NCBI GenBank assembly: GCA_023254365.1
Contig: JALRLQ010000062.1
Location: 1 to 9,150 of the forward strand
Length of the DNA stretch: 9,150 bases
Direction: 5' to 3'
Source: Candidatus Poseidonia sp.
Lineage (GTDB): Archaea; Thermoplasmatota; Poseidoniia; Poseidoniales; Poseidoniaceae
The position numbers and the translations under genes are program-made. This document shows, in pieces, positions 1 to 6,368 of the stretch (within the stretch, counting starts at the first letter, position 1; every line of letters starts with the position of its first letter). A model generated the notes under the pieces. That model was not told where the DNA came from. It made no database searches and saw nothing but the letters and a program-made list of their open reading frames with translations.

Positions 1-1003
1 CGTGTATGAGTGGGTTGAGTTCATCACCGACGACACGCCATGCGCCTCCTGCGGAGCTGATGGTGCCGTTGGCTACCTCGACAGGTGGATTGGAAACGCC
101 AACCCTTCCTACGAACACGCCATCGCCTACTTTGAGGGAGTCATGCACGGATACGGCCTTGATGTCCGCGTTCAACGCTTCCAGTCCAACACCGCTTGGG
201 CGGTGAACATTTGCGGCTACAAAGAAGGAACGGTGTACCCCGACGAGTGGTTGGTCTTCGGAGCGCATTTCGATATCGCGCCTCCCGTGCTCTTTACGCC
301 AGGGCCGGACATTCCAGGGTACGGCACCCGTCACGGTGCATACGACAATGCTGCAGGGTCAAGCATGGTGTTGACCACGGCGAGTGTTCTTGCAGAGTTC
401 GATGCCCGGCGAACCATGGTGTTCTGCTTGTGGTCTTCGGAAGAAGAGGGGTTGTGGGGCTCTCGTTCGTTTGCCAACGATGTGCCGGACGGCGTCACCA
501 TCAGCAATTACCTGAACCTCGACATGGCGGGCATCAACTACCCTGGCGACTATGCTCTGTCCGTCTACCTCGGCCCTGACGGCACGGGTGATGTTATCGA
601 TCAGGCAGGTATGTTCCACCTCGCAGAATGGATCGGCGCCGATGCGTTTGATTTGGGATATCAAATGGAACGTGGCCGAGCAGAATGGCTTGCATCGGGG
701 GAAAGTCCCCTTTGGCAAAACCAGTACGAGGACGTGGTGGCGATCTACGAATCGCCAACGGCTCGAAGTGACCACCAGCCCTTCCAAGACATCGGCGTTG
801 CTACGCTTGGATGGAACGGAGTGGTGGACGGTTACCCGTGTTACCATCGCAACTGCGACCAGCTCCCCACGATGGAGGAATACATGGTGACGGATGCTGC
901 GACGGGTGAAGCGAACCTGGTCCATTCATGGGACATTGTCACATGGTGGGCCGTCTATGCCTTCCTGCACATGGACCAAACCCCGGTGCCCAACGAATTG
1001 TGA
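1..1003 (+). CDS. Secreted M28 zinc aminopeptidase, C-terminal part (5' end outside window)
   Basis: This is a zinc-dependent exopeptidase of family M28, expected to release N-terminal amino acids from peptides outside the cell. Numbering from the GTG at base 2 (333 residues), the full active site is visible. Likely zinc ligands are H89 (GAHFD), D115 (YDNAAG), E148 (SSEEEG), D174 (NLDMAG) and H282 (PCYHRNCD), with E147 as the general base. C280 and C285 bracket the last ligand as in Streptomyces griseus aminopeptidase, where the equivalent cysteines form a disulfide; SDH at 256-258 also matches that enzyme. The GTG is probably an internal valine: the paralogue at 4608-6368 carries about 200 more residues, including a lipoprotein leader, before the point where this fragment aligns. 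The gene therefore starts upstream of the window. M28 membership is very secure; the substrate is not predictable. Confidence 0.93.
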   Translation, partial: VYEWVEFITDDTPCASCGADGAVGYLDRWIGNANPSYEHAIAYFEGVMHGYGLDVRVQRFQSNTAWAVNICGYKEGTVYPDEWLVFGAHFDIAPPVLFTPGPDIPGYGTRHGAYDNAAGSSMVLTTASVLAEFDARRTMVFCLWSSEEEGLWGSRSFANDVPDGVTISNYLNLDMAGINYPGDYALSVYLGPDGTGDVIDQAGMFHLAEWIGADAFDLGYQMERGRAEWLASGESPLWQNQYEDVVAIYESPTARSDHQPFQDIGVATLGWNGVVDGYPCYHRNCDQLPTMEEYMVTDAATGEANLVHSWDIVTWWAVYAFLHMDQTPVPNEL

Positions 1004-1214
1004 CGTTTTCTCGAGGTTTGCATTGCTTGCTGCGTGATGCAGAGGGTACCCATTGCTCACCCAACGGCCAAGGACGATTCATTCCATAAGGAAAAATTCC
1101 GGGAAGAAAAGAGACAGGGGCATGGCGAGGAAAAATCCAGTGATGCGAAGTACATCCCGCGCCATAGATGGGAAACATCAGGAAGTCCACATAATCCTTT
1201 GTGCTCAACCCCCA
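1004..1214. other. Intergenic gap between convergent genes, no clear gene
   Basis: These 211 bases separate the stops of the M28 gene (+) and the SCO gene (-). I found no tRNA-like T-loop, strong hairpin or repeat. A short T run (1006-1009) follows the M28 stop. The middle is purine-rich on the plus strand with several A runs. A 38-codon frame (ATG at 1122, stop ending at 1238) overlaps the end of the SCO gene; its only ribosome-binding signal is a G run directly against the ATG, so I do not call it a gene. Confidence 0.5.
1087..1137 (-). terminator. Candidate U-tract terminator region for the propeller-SCO operon
   Basis: On the minus strand, 80 to 130 bases past the SCO stop, there are two T5 runs (complement of A5 at 1131-1135 and 1092-1096) and a T4 run in a pyrimidine stretch (1107-1110). 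Archaeal transcription termination typically occurs at such oligo-U tracts without needing a hairpin. The position downstream of the operon fits. This is inference from base composition only. Confidence 0.4.
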
Positions 1215-1862
1215 TCAAAGGGTGTGAAGATGGCGTAAATCTTCGAGGAAGAGATCCAGAATCCAATCGTTGTCGCCCCACCACACGCGGAGGTGGCCAA
1301 ATCGGTCGACAAGAATCGTCCCCGTGCTGTGGTTCACCGTGTAGTCGTCGGGATGGTGCCGCGCACTGGAGTCGGTCCCGGCTTCCTCAATGGTCAGGCC
1401 CACACCGAAGTTCACCCAGACGTCCTGGATGGCTTGCATGGACGGGCTGCCCGACGTGTTGTCCGTGACCGTGAGGTGCGTCCATTGGGAATTTGTGCCG
1501 GTTTTCCAGTCGTGAAGCGTGGACACGTTGTCGCGCCACGGGTCTACCGTCACGGTGAGGAACGTGGTTTTGTTACGTTCTTCTTCGCTGAGTTGATCCA
1601 TGACCCATTTCATGTTGTGCGTGACGATGGGGCAGATATCGAGGCAGTTGGTGAACAAAAACGCCACCACGAGGGTGGTGTTGGCCGCTTGTTCGGAATA
1701 CGTCCAAGAGGTGTTTTCGCTGGCGGTGAGGGTGAAGTCAATCACCTTAACCGGTTCGAGCGATTCGCCGTGAGGGACCCAAACCGCTTCTTGTTCAGGG
1801 GACGTGCAACCGGCGAACAACAGCATGGAAACCAGAAGGGTTGCCGTCAGGTTTCGCTTCAA
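1215..1862 (-). CDS. SCO1/SenC-type copper chaperone lipoprotein
   Basis: This is a thioredoxin-fold copper-binding protein of the SCO1/SenC/PrrC family, which delivers copper to, or reduces thiols in, extracytoplasmic copper enzymes, classically the CuA site of cytochrome c oxidase. It has 215 residues. The leader MKRNL plus a hydrophobic stretch ends in a lipobox (LFAGC, lipidated C19). The metal site is complete: C73 and C77 in NCLDICP and H178 in DYTVNHSTG, in the order and spacing of the family. The start is TTG at 1862, placing Lys and Arg at the front of the signal peptide. AGGTG (1872-1868) lies 5 bases upstream and overlaps the TAG stop of the preceding gene, which suggests translational coupling. 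It is second in an operon with the LVIVD propeller. No cytochrome oxidase gene is visible, so its client may be that propeller rather than an oxidase. Confidence 0.9.
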   Translation of the reverse strand: MKRNLTATLLVSMLLFAGCTSPEQEAVWVPHGESLEPVKVIDFTLTASENTSWTYSEQAANTTLVVAFLFTNCLDICPIVTHNMKWVMDQLSEEERNKTTFLTVTVDPWRDNVSTLHDWKTGTNSQWTHLTVTDNTSGSPSMQAIQDVWVNFGVGLTIEEAGTDSSARHHPDDYTVNHSTGTILVDRFGHLRVWWGDNDWILDLFLEDLRHLHTL

Positions 1863-1867
1863 AAGAC

Positions 1868-1872
1868 CACCT
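1868..1872 (-). promoter_or_regulatory. Shine-Dalgarno site deciding the TTG start of the SCO gene
   Basis: On the minus strand AGGTG sits 5 bases before TTG at 1862 and shares two bases with the upstream gene's TAG stop (1873-1871). It matches the right half of the archaeal AGGAGGTGA consensus and supports the non-ATG start and coupled translation. Confidence 0.55.
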
Positions 1873-3655
1873 ACAAACGATACGGAAGGTCAATGTCGAG
1901 TTGAACCAAATAGAGGCCAGTGGAAATGCACGAGGCATAGGTGATGCCGTCGTGGTGTTCGACCGCCCAGAGGAACGGAACCCAACCAAAGTCGTAGAAG
2001 CTGGAGTCCAGGGGCGTCCCGTCTTCACCGTTGGGAAGGTAGTAGGCTACCGTGGCTTCTTTGTGAACGGCTATTCGATCGTCGGGGTTGGTTGGGTCGA
2101 CGAGGGTCTCAATGTCCACCACCCAGAGGCCGGCGTGGTAGTGCGAAATGTAGAGGCGTCCGTCCCAGCCACCGCCGTGGCTTTGGTCGGTTGTCTCGTC
2201 GGTCTCAAAGTAGGTGCTGTCAAGATTGTGAGGTGAGAACAAGAGCCATTCATCGCTGTTGGGATGAGCTTCGCAATCACCACCGTAACAGTGGTCTTCC
2301 GCATACGGAATTTCCCAGTCACGTATCAGCTTGGGTTTGAATTTGAATTGTCCATCTTCCATGGTGTAGTCGGTGGTGTCGATGAGGTAGATGATGCCCG
2401 TCCCTACAGAGGTGCTCAGCACTTCCACAGCGGCCGTGACCAGGTGAACGGGTTCATCGGAATAGCCAACGTGGGACAAATCCACCATGTTAGGGAAGGG
2501 TTCAGCATAGTGGATATAGGAGACTCGTCCGCCGTTTTCGTTCCCTGTTGTTCCGCTATCGGGTTGACCATCGCCGTCCAAATCGAGGAAATCCATCCAC
2601 AAACCGACTTCGGGGGCGCGCCATCGGCACATGAGGGGATTGCCAAAGCCGGTACGGCACGCCGTCGCATGCAGCGTGTATGCCTCGGGTGAGTTCACGG
2701 GGTGGGGAACATCGGTCACATCACCGATTCGAAGGCCCGCTTCCCAGTAACTGCCGTAAATGAAGGTGCGGCCGTAACGCGGGTCGTTTGGGTCCTCTCC
2801 AGGCCACAATTGAACGGTCATGTCGTGAATGTAAATCCAGCCCCCTCGCGTTGTTTCCCACGCCACTTCGTATTCGCCAACTTTGATGATGGTGTGGCCG
2901 TATCCAGAAAGGACGCCTTGGAGGTTTCGTGCTGCCGAGCCATCCAAATTCAGGTGAGCGATGGTGACGCCGCCACAGGCTTCTCCAATAGCATCGTTGC
3001 AGTCGTTGTAATCGGGGTTCGCCACGAAAATGTACCATTCTCCATCGATCATGTGGGTGTAGAGGTTGTGCGGTCCGCTTGGGTGGTCGGCATCGTACCA
3101 ACTGTCGATCAGTGTGGGGTTGGTCTTGTCCGTGACATCGATGAGAAGAACGGAGACTTGTGTTGGGTCGCTCCATTCTCCGACGTTTGGGTCTGCGTTT
3201 CCAGGATCCACCAGTTGGTTTTGCTGAATGATGTACTCTCTGCCGTTGTACTCAAGGTATTTGACGTCCAAAACCTGGGTGTTTGGGTCGTTAAACACGC
3301 CGACGACTTCGGTGTTTTCGGGGTCCGTCACGTCCACGATGTGCATGTCGTTCCATCCCGCCAAATAGGCGTAGGTTTCGCCATCGGGCGTCGTGGCCAC
3401 TTGAACCTCAGCGTTTCCGGGCGTGGTCAAGGGATTGAAATCCAGCAACTCCATGTTGGGCGTTCCAGCTTCGTGCTGGCTGGCGTTCTTGTGGTCGTGG
3501 CCTTCGTACTGGAACAAGGGGTCACCGCTGTCAACCAACATGTCGTTGCTGGTGTTCGCTTGAATATCATCGCCGATGATGAGAAGGGTGGCAGAGGTCA
3601 GGAAGAGGAGCGTAAAGACGCCCAACAGCACTTCTTTGCCGCCCATGTTCCCCAC
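1871..3655 (-). CDS. Membrane-anchored LVIVD-repeat beta-propeller protein
   Basis: This is a 594-residue exported protein with one N-terminal hydrophobic segment (about 8-27), either an uncleaved anchor or a signal peptide. The rest carries repeated blade motifs of the LVIVD type: MHIVDVTDPEN near 104, VLLIDVTDKTNP near 169, LRIGDVTDVP near 308, IIYLIDTTD near 421, LWVVDIETL near 510 and LYLVQLDID near 581. This indicates a beta-propeller outside the membrane. A calcium-loop-like DLDGDGQPD lies at 358-366. Histidines recur near motifs: HDH at 53-55, HPSGPH at 191-196, GYGH at 251-254, SPHN at 475-478, SHYH at 504-507 and HH at 567-568. GTG at 3655 is preferred because GGAGG lies 8 bases upstream; an ATG at 3646 would put it 17 bases away. 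It heads the operon with the SCO chaperone. The activity is unknown; a metal-dependent oxidase or a binding protein are both possible. Confidence 0.85.
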   Translation of the reverse strand: MGNMGGKEVLLGVFTLLFLTSATLLIIGDDIQANTSNDMLVDSGDPLFQYEGHDHKNASQHEAGTPNMELLDFNPLTTPGNAEVQVATTPDGETYAYLAGWNDMHIVDVTDPENTEVVGVFNDPNTQVLDVKYLEYNGREYIIQQNQLVDPGNADPNVGEWSDPTQVSVLLIDVTDKTNPTLIDSWYDADHPSGPHNLYTHMIDGEWYIFVANPDYNDCNDAIGEACGGVTIAHLNLDGSAARNLQGVLSGYGHTIIKVGEYEVAWETTRGGWIYIHDMTVQLWPGEDPNDPRYGRTFIYGSYWEAGLRIGDVTDVPHPVNSPEAYTLHATACRTGFGNPLMCRWRAPEVGLWMDFLDLDGDGQPDSGTTGNENGGRVSYIHYAEPFPNMVDLSHVGYSDEPVHLVTAAVEVLSTSVGTGIIYLIDTTDYTMEDGQFKFKPKLIRDWEIPYAEDHCYGGDCEAHPNSDEWLLFSPHNLDSTYFETDETTDQSHGGGWDGRLYISHYHAGLWVVDIETLVDPTNPDDRIAVHKEATVAYYLPNGEDGTPLDSSFYDFGWVPFLWAVEHHDGITYASCISTGLYLVQLDIDLPYRL

Positions 3656-3663
3656 ACCGCCAT

Positions 3664-3668
3664 CCTCC
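3664..3668 (-). promoter_or_regulatory. Shine-Dalgarno site of the LVIVD propeller gene
   Basis: GGAGG on the minus strand lies 8 bases before the GTG at 3655. It selects GTG over the in-frame ATG at 3646. It sits inside the short divergent promoter region shared with the gene at 3704. Confidence 0.65.
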
Positions 3669-3675
3669 GTTTGGT

Positions 3676-3683
3676 CTTTATGA
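3676..3683 (+). promoter_or_regulatory. Possible TATA box for a leaderless transcript starting at 3704
   Basis: CTTTATGA is the most TATA-like octamer between the divergent starts. Its centre is about 24 bases before the ATG at 3704, near the usual archaeal TATA-to-start distance. If real, the transcript would begin at or beside that ATG, which explains the lack of a Shine-Dalgarno there and makes the ATG at 3680, which lies inside this box, unlikely as a start. Confidence 0.35.
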
Positions 3684-3703
3684 CCCCTTGGTTACCACGG
3701 GGC

Positions 3704-4402
3704 ATGCGGCGAGTGGGTGCGGCACTGGTTCTCTCGTTGCTCCTCGTTGGAATGGTTTTGGTGCCTACCGGGCAGGCTCACGAGCAAAAAACCCTGACCG
3801 TCATCATGCTCGAAGATGGAATCGCTTCTGGCAACATCACCGATCCGAGTTTTGTTCAAGGCAACGCTGTTTGGTTCCGTATGGAAGATTCAACAGAGAA
3901 CACCACCATGAGGGTGCGTTTGGATTTGGATATGAACGGCGTGTACGACGCTGAGAACGATACTGAATCGGGAGACCTGGTGAATGAATGCGAGTTGGAT
4001 GAGAACGGAACCTTGGTTGATGATGCGTGTGCCGTCTCGTTCACCCACCCCTTTGCGGCGAACACCACGGTAGGAAATTACACCATTTGGATCTTGAGAA
4101 CGCACAACGGAACGGAAGAGACGTGGACGTATTTCATCACGGTCCACGAAGATGTCCACGTTGAAGATGGTGGCGGCCCTGCACCCGGCGATTGCTTCGG
4201 GCTTGGCTGCGAGGACGAGGAGGAGGAGGCATCCACCGTTGCCGAACCCACCTCCAGCGACCAACAGTCAGAGTTGATTCTTCTCTCGCTCATCGCTCTG
4301 GTCGGTATGGGTTCCATGCTGCTTTCAATACGAAAGGAACGTCTCGAGGCCGAAAAAACCGACCCTGTGGAGCTTCCATCAGCCAACGACGAAGAAGCGT
4401 GA
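3704..4402 (+). CDS. Type I membrane surface protein of unknown function
   Basis: I do not recognise a named family. From ATG 3704 it has 232 residues. The leader starts MRR, has a hydrophobic core (about 4-20) and a likely cleavage after GQA (25). The exported part (26-160) looks like one beta-sandwich, with C96 and C109 close enough for a disulfide and a calcium-loop-like DLDMNG at 74-79. It has many N-glycosylation sequons, including NIT, NTT, NDT, NGT and NYT. A low-complexity acidic linker (about 156-188, with E172-E175, C164 and C169) leads to one membrane helix (190-208), then RKER and a short acidic cytoplasmic tail. The frame is open upstream to 2702, but that stretch is antisense to the propeller gene. 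ATG 3680 is the alternative start; 3704 gives a better signal peptide and a plausible TATA distance. It is divergent from the propeller-SCO operon and may share control with it. Confidence 0.75.
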   Translation: MRRVGAALVLSLLLVGMVLVPTGQAHEQKTLTVIMLEDGIASGNITDPSFVQGNAVWFRMEDSTENTTMRVRLDLDMNGVYDAENDTESGDLVNECELDENGTLVDDACAVSFTHPFAANTTVGNYTIWILRTHNGTEETWTYFITVHEDVHVEDGGGPAPGDCFGLGCEDEEEEASTVAEPTSSDQQSELILLSLIALVGMGSMLLSIRKERLEAEKTDPVELPSANDEEA

Positions 4403-4516
4403 TCAGCCCTCGATAAGTGGGCATCTTGCGTCGTCCACAGCTTCGATGATGTGGTTGGTAAACAGTGGGGCTCGGCGAGTGTGTGCTCGTCGTTTGCATA
4501 CCTTGGTTTGCTGCAT
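4403..4516 (-). CDS. Possible small protein, 37 residues, hypothetical
   Basis: A minus-strand frame of 37 codons starts at ATG 4516 and ends in TGA at 4405-4403, directly against the TGA of the plus-strand gene ending at 4402. The product has a basic first half (CKRRAHTRRA) and a mixed second half (IIEAVDDARC) with two cysteines, C7 and C32. I recognise no family. Support comes from the layout: the same zero-gap TGATCA junction occurs at the two certain convergent gene pairs in this window. Against it are the small size, a weak ribosome-binding site and no clear promoter. It lies in a 205-base stretch (4403-4607) that otherwise has no gene. Confidence 0.3.
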   Translation of the reverse strand: MQQTKVCKRRAHTRRAPLFTNHIIEAVDDARCPLIEG

Positions 4517-4607
4517 GTTCTCAAGACTTCATTGGTCCTGTTCGTTCTTCAAAGAATCGGTTCGTGAAAGGGCAGACCTTGAGAAGGGGAACCGCCACGG
4601 CTTACCA

Positions 4608-6368
4608 ATGGGACAGCGGTCAGGCCAAGCCTTCTTTCTCGTCGCCCTCATGCTGCTGATGCCCCTTTCGGGGTGTTTTGGCGAAGAGGAGGGGGTGGGT
4701 ATCGAATCCCTCGACGATGTTGTTGTTGCCCCAGCGACGCTGATCGGTGGTGTGTTCCAAGGCGTCACCATCACCGCTGATGCTGACCTTTCCGCCTACG
4801 TGCCCTACCTCATGATGAATCCCGACAATGGATTTGTGCAAAATTCGACGGTGGTCGACCTTCGAGCGGGGGAGTCGGTGCTTCTCACGGTGCTTGCTCC
4901 GCCCCGAACCGACACCGCCCTCGTTCTGTTCGGCGAATACGGCCGAGAGTACTGGCCTGTGCGTTCGGTGGAAGAGTCTTGGCGAACATGGTACCAGCGA
5001 GACGGGCAGGACCGAACCGACAACCCCGGCATACAACGCTTGGCCGGCGAGAACGGTAGCCTCGACACGGTCATGCCTTCCAACTCGAGTGGTGGACCCG
5101 TATACGCCATGCGCGTTCCCATCGAACGGCCCATGGCGCCCGCCTACGCAGAAGCTGAGGGAGGGCGGCACTCAACCGGTGTGGTGAACGGCCGTACGAC
5201 CTTCAATTTCCTGTCTTCACTGACCGATACATCCGCCGACCCGACCGACGCGGCCGATGGAGCGATTGGTTACCTTGATCGGTGGGCCGGCCAAGGCAAT
5301 CCTGCTTACGAGGACGCGGCACTCCATCTTCGTCAAACGCTGGAAAATTTCGGCCTCGAAGTCATCGTGCAGCGCTTCACCTACGATTCCGTGATGACGG
5401 GGTCGCAAAACCCGGAGGCGTACAACATCTGCGGCTACCGGTACGGGGAAGTTGACCCTGACAAGTGGATGGTGTTCGGCGCTCACTTTGACATCGCTCC
5501 ACCGGTCAATGGCGCTGTCCTTGACCCGCATCTCTTCGGGCGCACCTACGGAACCCGTGTGGGCGCTTACGACAACACCGCAGGCACCAGCATGGTGTTG
5601 ACCGTGGCTGAAGCCATGGCCAACTACCAAACGAGAAACACCATGGTGTTCTGTTTGTGGTCAGGTGAAGAAGGTGGAAAGCGGGGCAGTGATTTCTGGA
5701 CCGATGAATGGGTGAAAAACGAGAACCCGCAAGTGGAAGTCACCAACTACGTCAACCTCGACATGGCCGGTGTGAACTGGCCGGGGGGCGGCGGTGCCCC
5801 TTGTGGCGGTAACCACGGCCCGGATGGCGGTTGTGACCCTCAACCGGAAGTTGACCCGGACGGTTACCCCAAGGACGAGGAAGTCTGGCCGATGCGTGTG
5901 TACATCGGTCCAAGTTTGGACCACGACGTCATGAATCAGCCAGGTATGGTTGGTCTTGCACTTTGGATCGGTTCCGATGCCATTGGTGTCGAGGAACAAA
6001 TGTCCCCTCTCATCGGCGCCGGCTACGATGCAAGCACGTGGAAGGTGGATGATTGGATGGCCAAAGACCGCCCTGAAATCATCGTTTACGAAGACACCAC
6101 GGCTCGCTCCGACCACGCCACGTTCCAAGACAATCTCGGCACCGTCACCATGGGCTTTGGTGGCTTGGTCGACGGGTACTGGTGCTACCACCAGACCTGC
6201 GATACGCTGGATGAGATGATCGACTGGATGGACACGACGGGGAAGGACTACGGTGAGGAGCAAAGCGGCACCAGCAACCTCGTTGACGCCCTTGATACCA
6301 TCACGTGGTGGGCCACGTACTCCTTCTTCCACCTGGATGAGAACCCCGTTCGAAACGCCTACCTTTGA
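4608..6368 (+). CDS. M28 zinc aminopeptidase lipoprotein, full length
   Basis: This is an exported peptidase of 586 residues, a paralogue of the one at the window start. The leader MGQRSGQ plus a hydrophobic core ends in lipobox LSGC (C23), followed by an acidic stretch, so it is probably lipid-anchored outside the membrane. Residues 40-200 form an N-terminal domain with no motif I know, perhaps a beta-sandwich or propeptide. The M28 domain spans about 215-586: likely zinc ligands H293, D322, E355, D385 and H528, catalytic E354, and a predicted disulfide C526-C531 around the last ligand as in the Streptomyces griseus enzyme. Compared with its paralogue it has an extra Gly/Asp-rich insert (391-425) with C399 and C409. 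The frame is open back to 4446, but ATG 4608 is chosen because it begins a proper lipoprotein signal. A purine-rich GAAGGGG lies 18 bases upstream, too far to be a standard ribosome site. Confidence 0.93.
   Translation: MGQRSGQAFFLVALMLLMPLSGCFGEEEGVGIESLDDVVVAPATLIGGVFQGVTITADADLSAYVPYLMMNPDNGFVQNSTVVDLRAGESVLLTVLAPPRTDTALVLFGEYGREYWPVRSVEESWRTWYQRDGQDRTDNPGIQRLAGENGSLDTVMPSNSSGGPVYAMRVPIERPMAPAYAEAEGGRHSTGVVNGRTTFNFLSSLTDTSADPTDAADGAIGYLDRWAGQGNPAYEDAALHLRQTLENFGLEVIVQRFTYDSVMTGSQNPEAYNICGYRYGEVDPDKWMVFGAHFDIAPPVNGAVLDPHLFGRTYGTRVGAYDNTAGTSMVLTVAEAMANYQTRNTMVFCLWSGEEGGKRGSDFWTDEWVKNENPQVEVTNYVNLDMAGVNWPGGGGAPCGGNHGPDGGCDPQPEVDPDGYPKDEEVWPMRVYIGPSLDHDVMNQPGMVGLALWIGSDAIGVEEQMSPLIGAGYDASTWKVDDWMAKDRPEIIVYEDTTARSDHATFQDNLGTVTMGFGGLVDGYWCYHQTCDTLDEMIDWMDTTGKDYGEEQSGTSNLVDALDTITWWATYSFFHLDENPVRNAYL

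Noticed and set aside
359..925. 188-codon minus-strand frame inside the first M28 gene
   Set aside because: It is antisense to an active-site-complete M28 domain, with no recognisable motif; a codon-bias shadow.
1034..1468. Plus-strand frame across the end of the SCO gene
   Set aside because: Most of it is antisense to SCO ligand regions, and the product is Arg/Pro/Gly-rich in the way of shadow frames.
2702..3703. Long plus-strand open frame leading into the gene at 3704
   Set aside because: It lies wholly antisense to the propeller gene, whose minus-strand translation shows clear family motifs; the signal peptide of the real plus-strand gene begins only at 3704 (or 3680).
4446..4607. 54-codon upstream extension of the second M28 protein
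   Set aside because: It would put a Cys/Arg-rich stretch before a complete lipoprotein signal that must be N-terminal; ATG 4608 is the sensible start.
4403..4607. Possible tRNA or structured RNA upstream of the second M28 gene
   Set aside because: I found no T-loop consensus or cloverleaf pairing on either strand.
5661..6332. 223-codon minus-strand frame inside the second M28 gene
   Set aside because: Same reasoning: antisense shadow of conserved M28 motifs.
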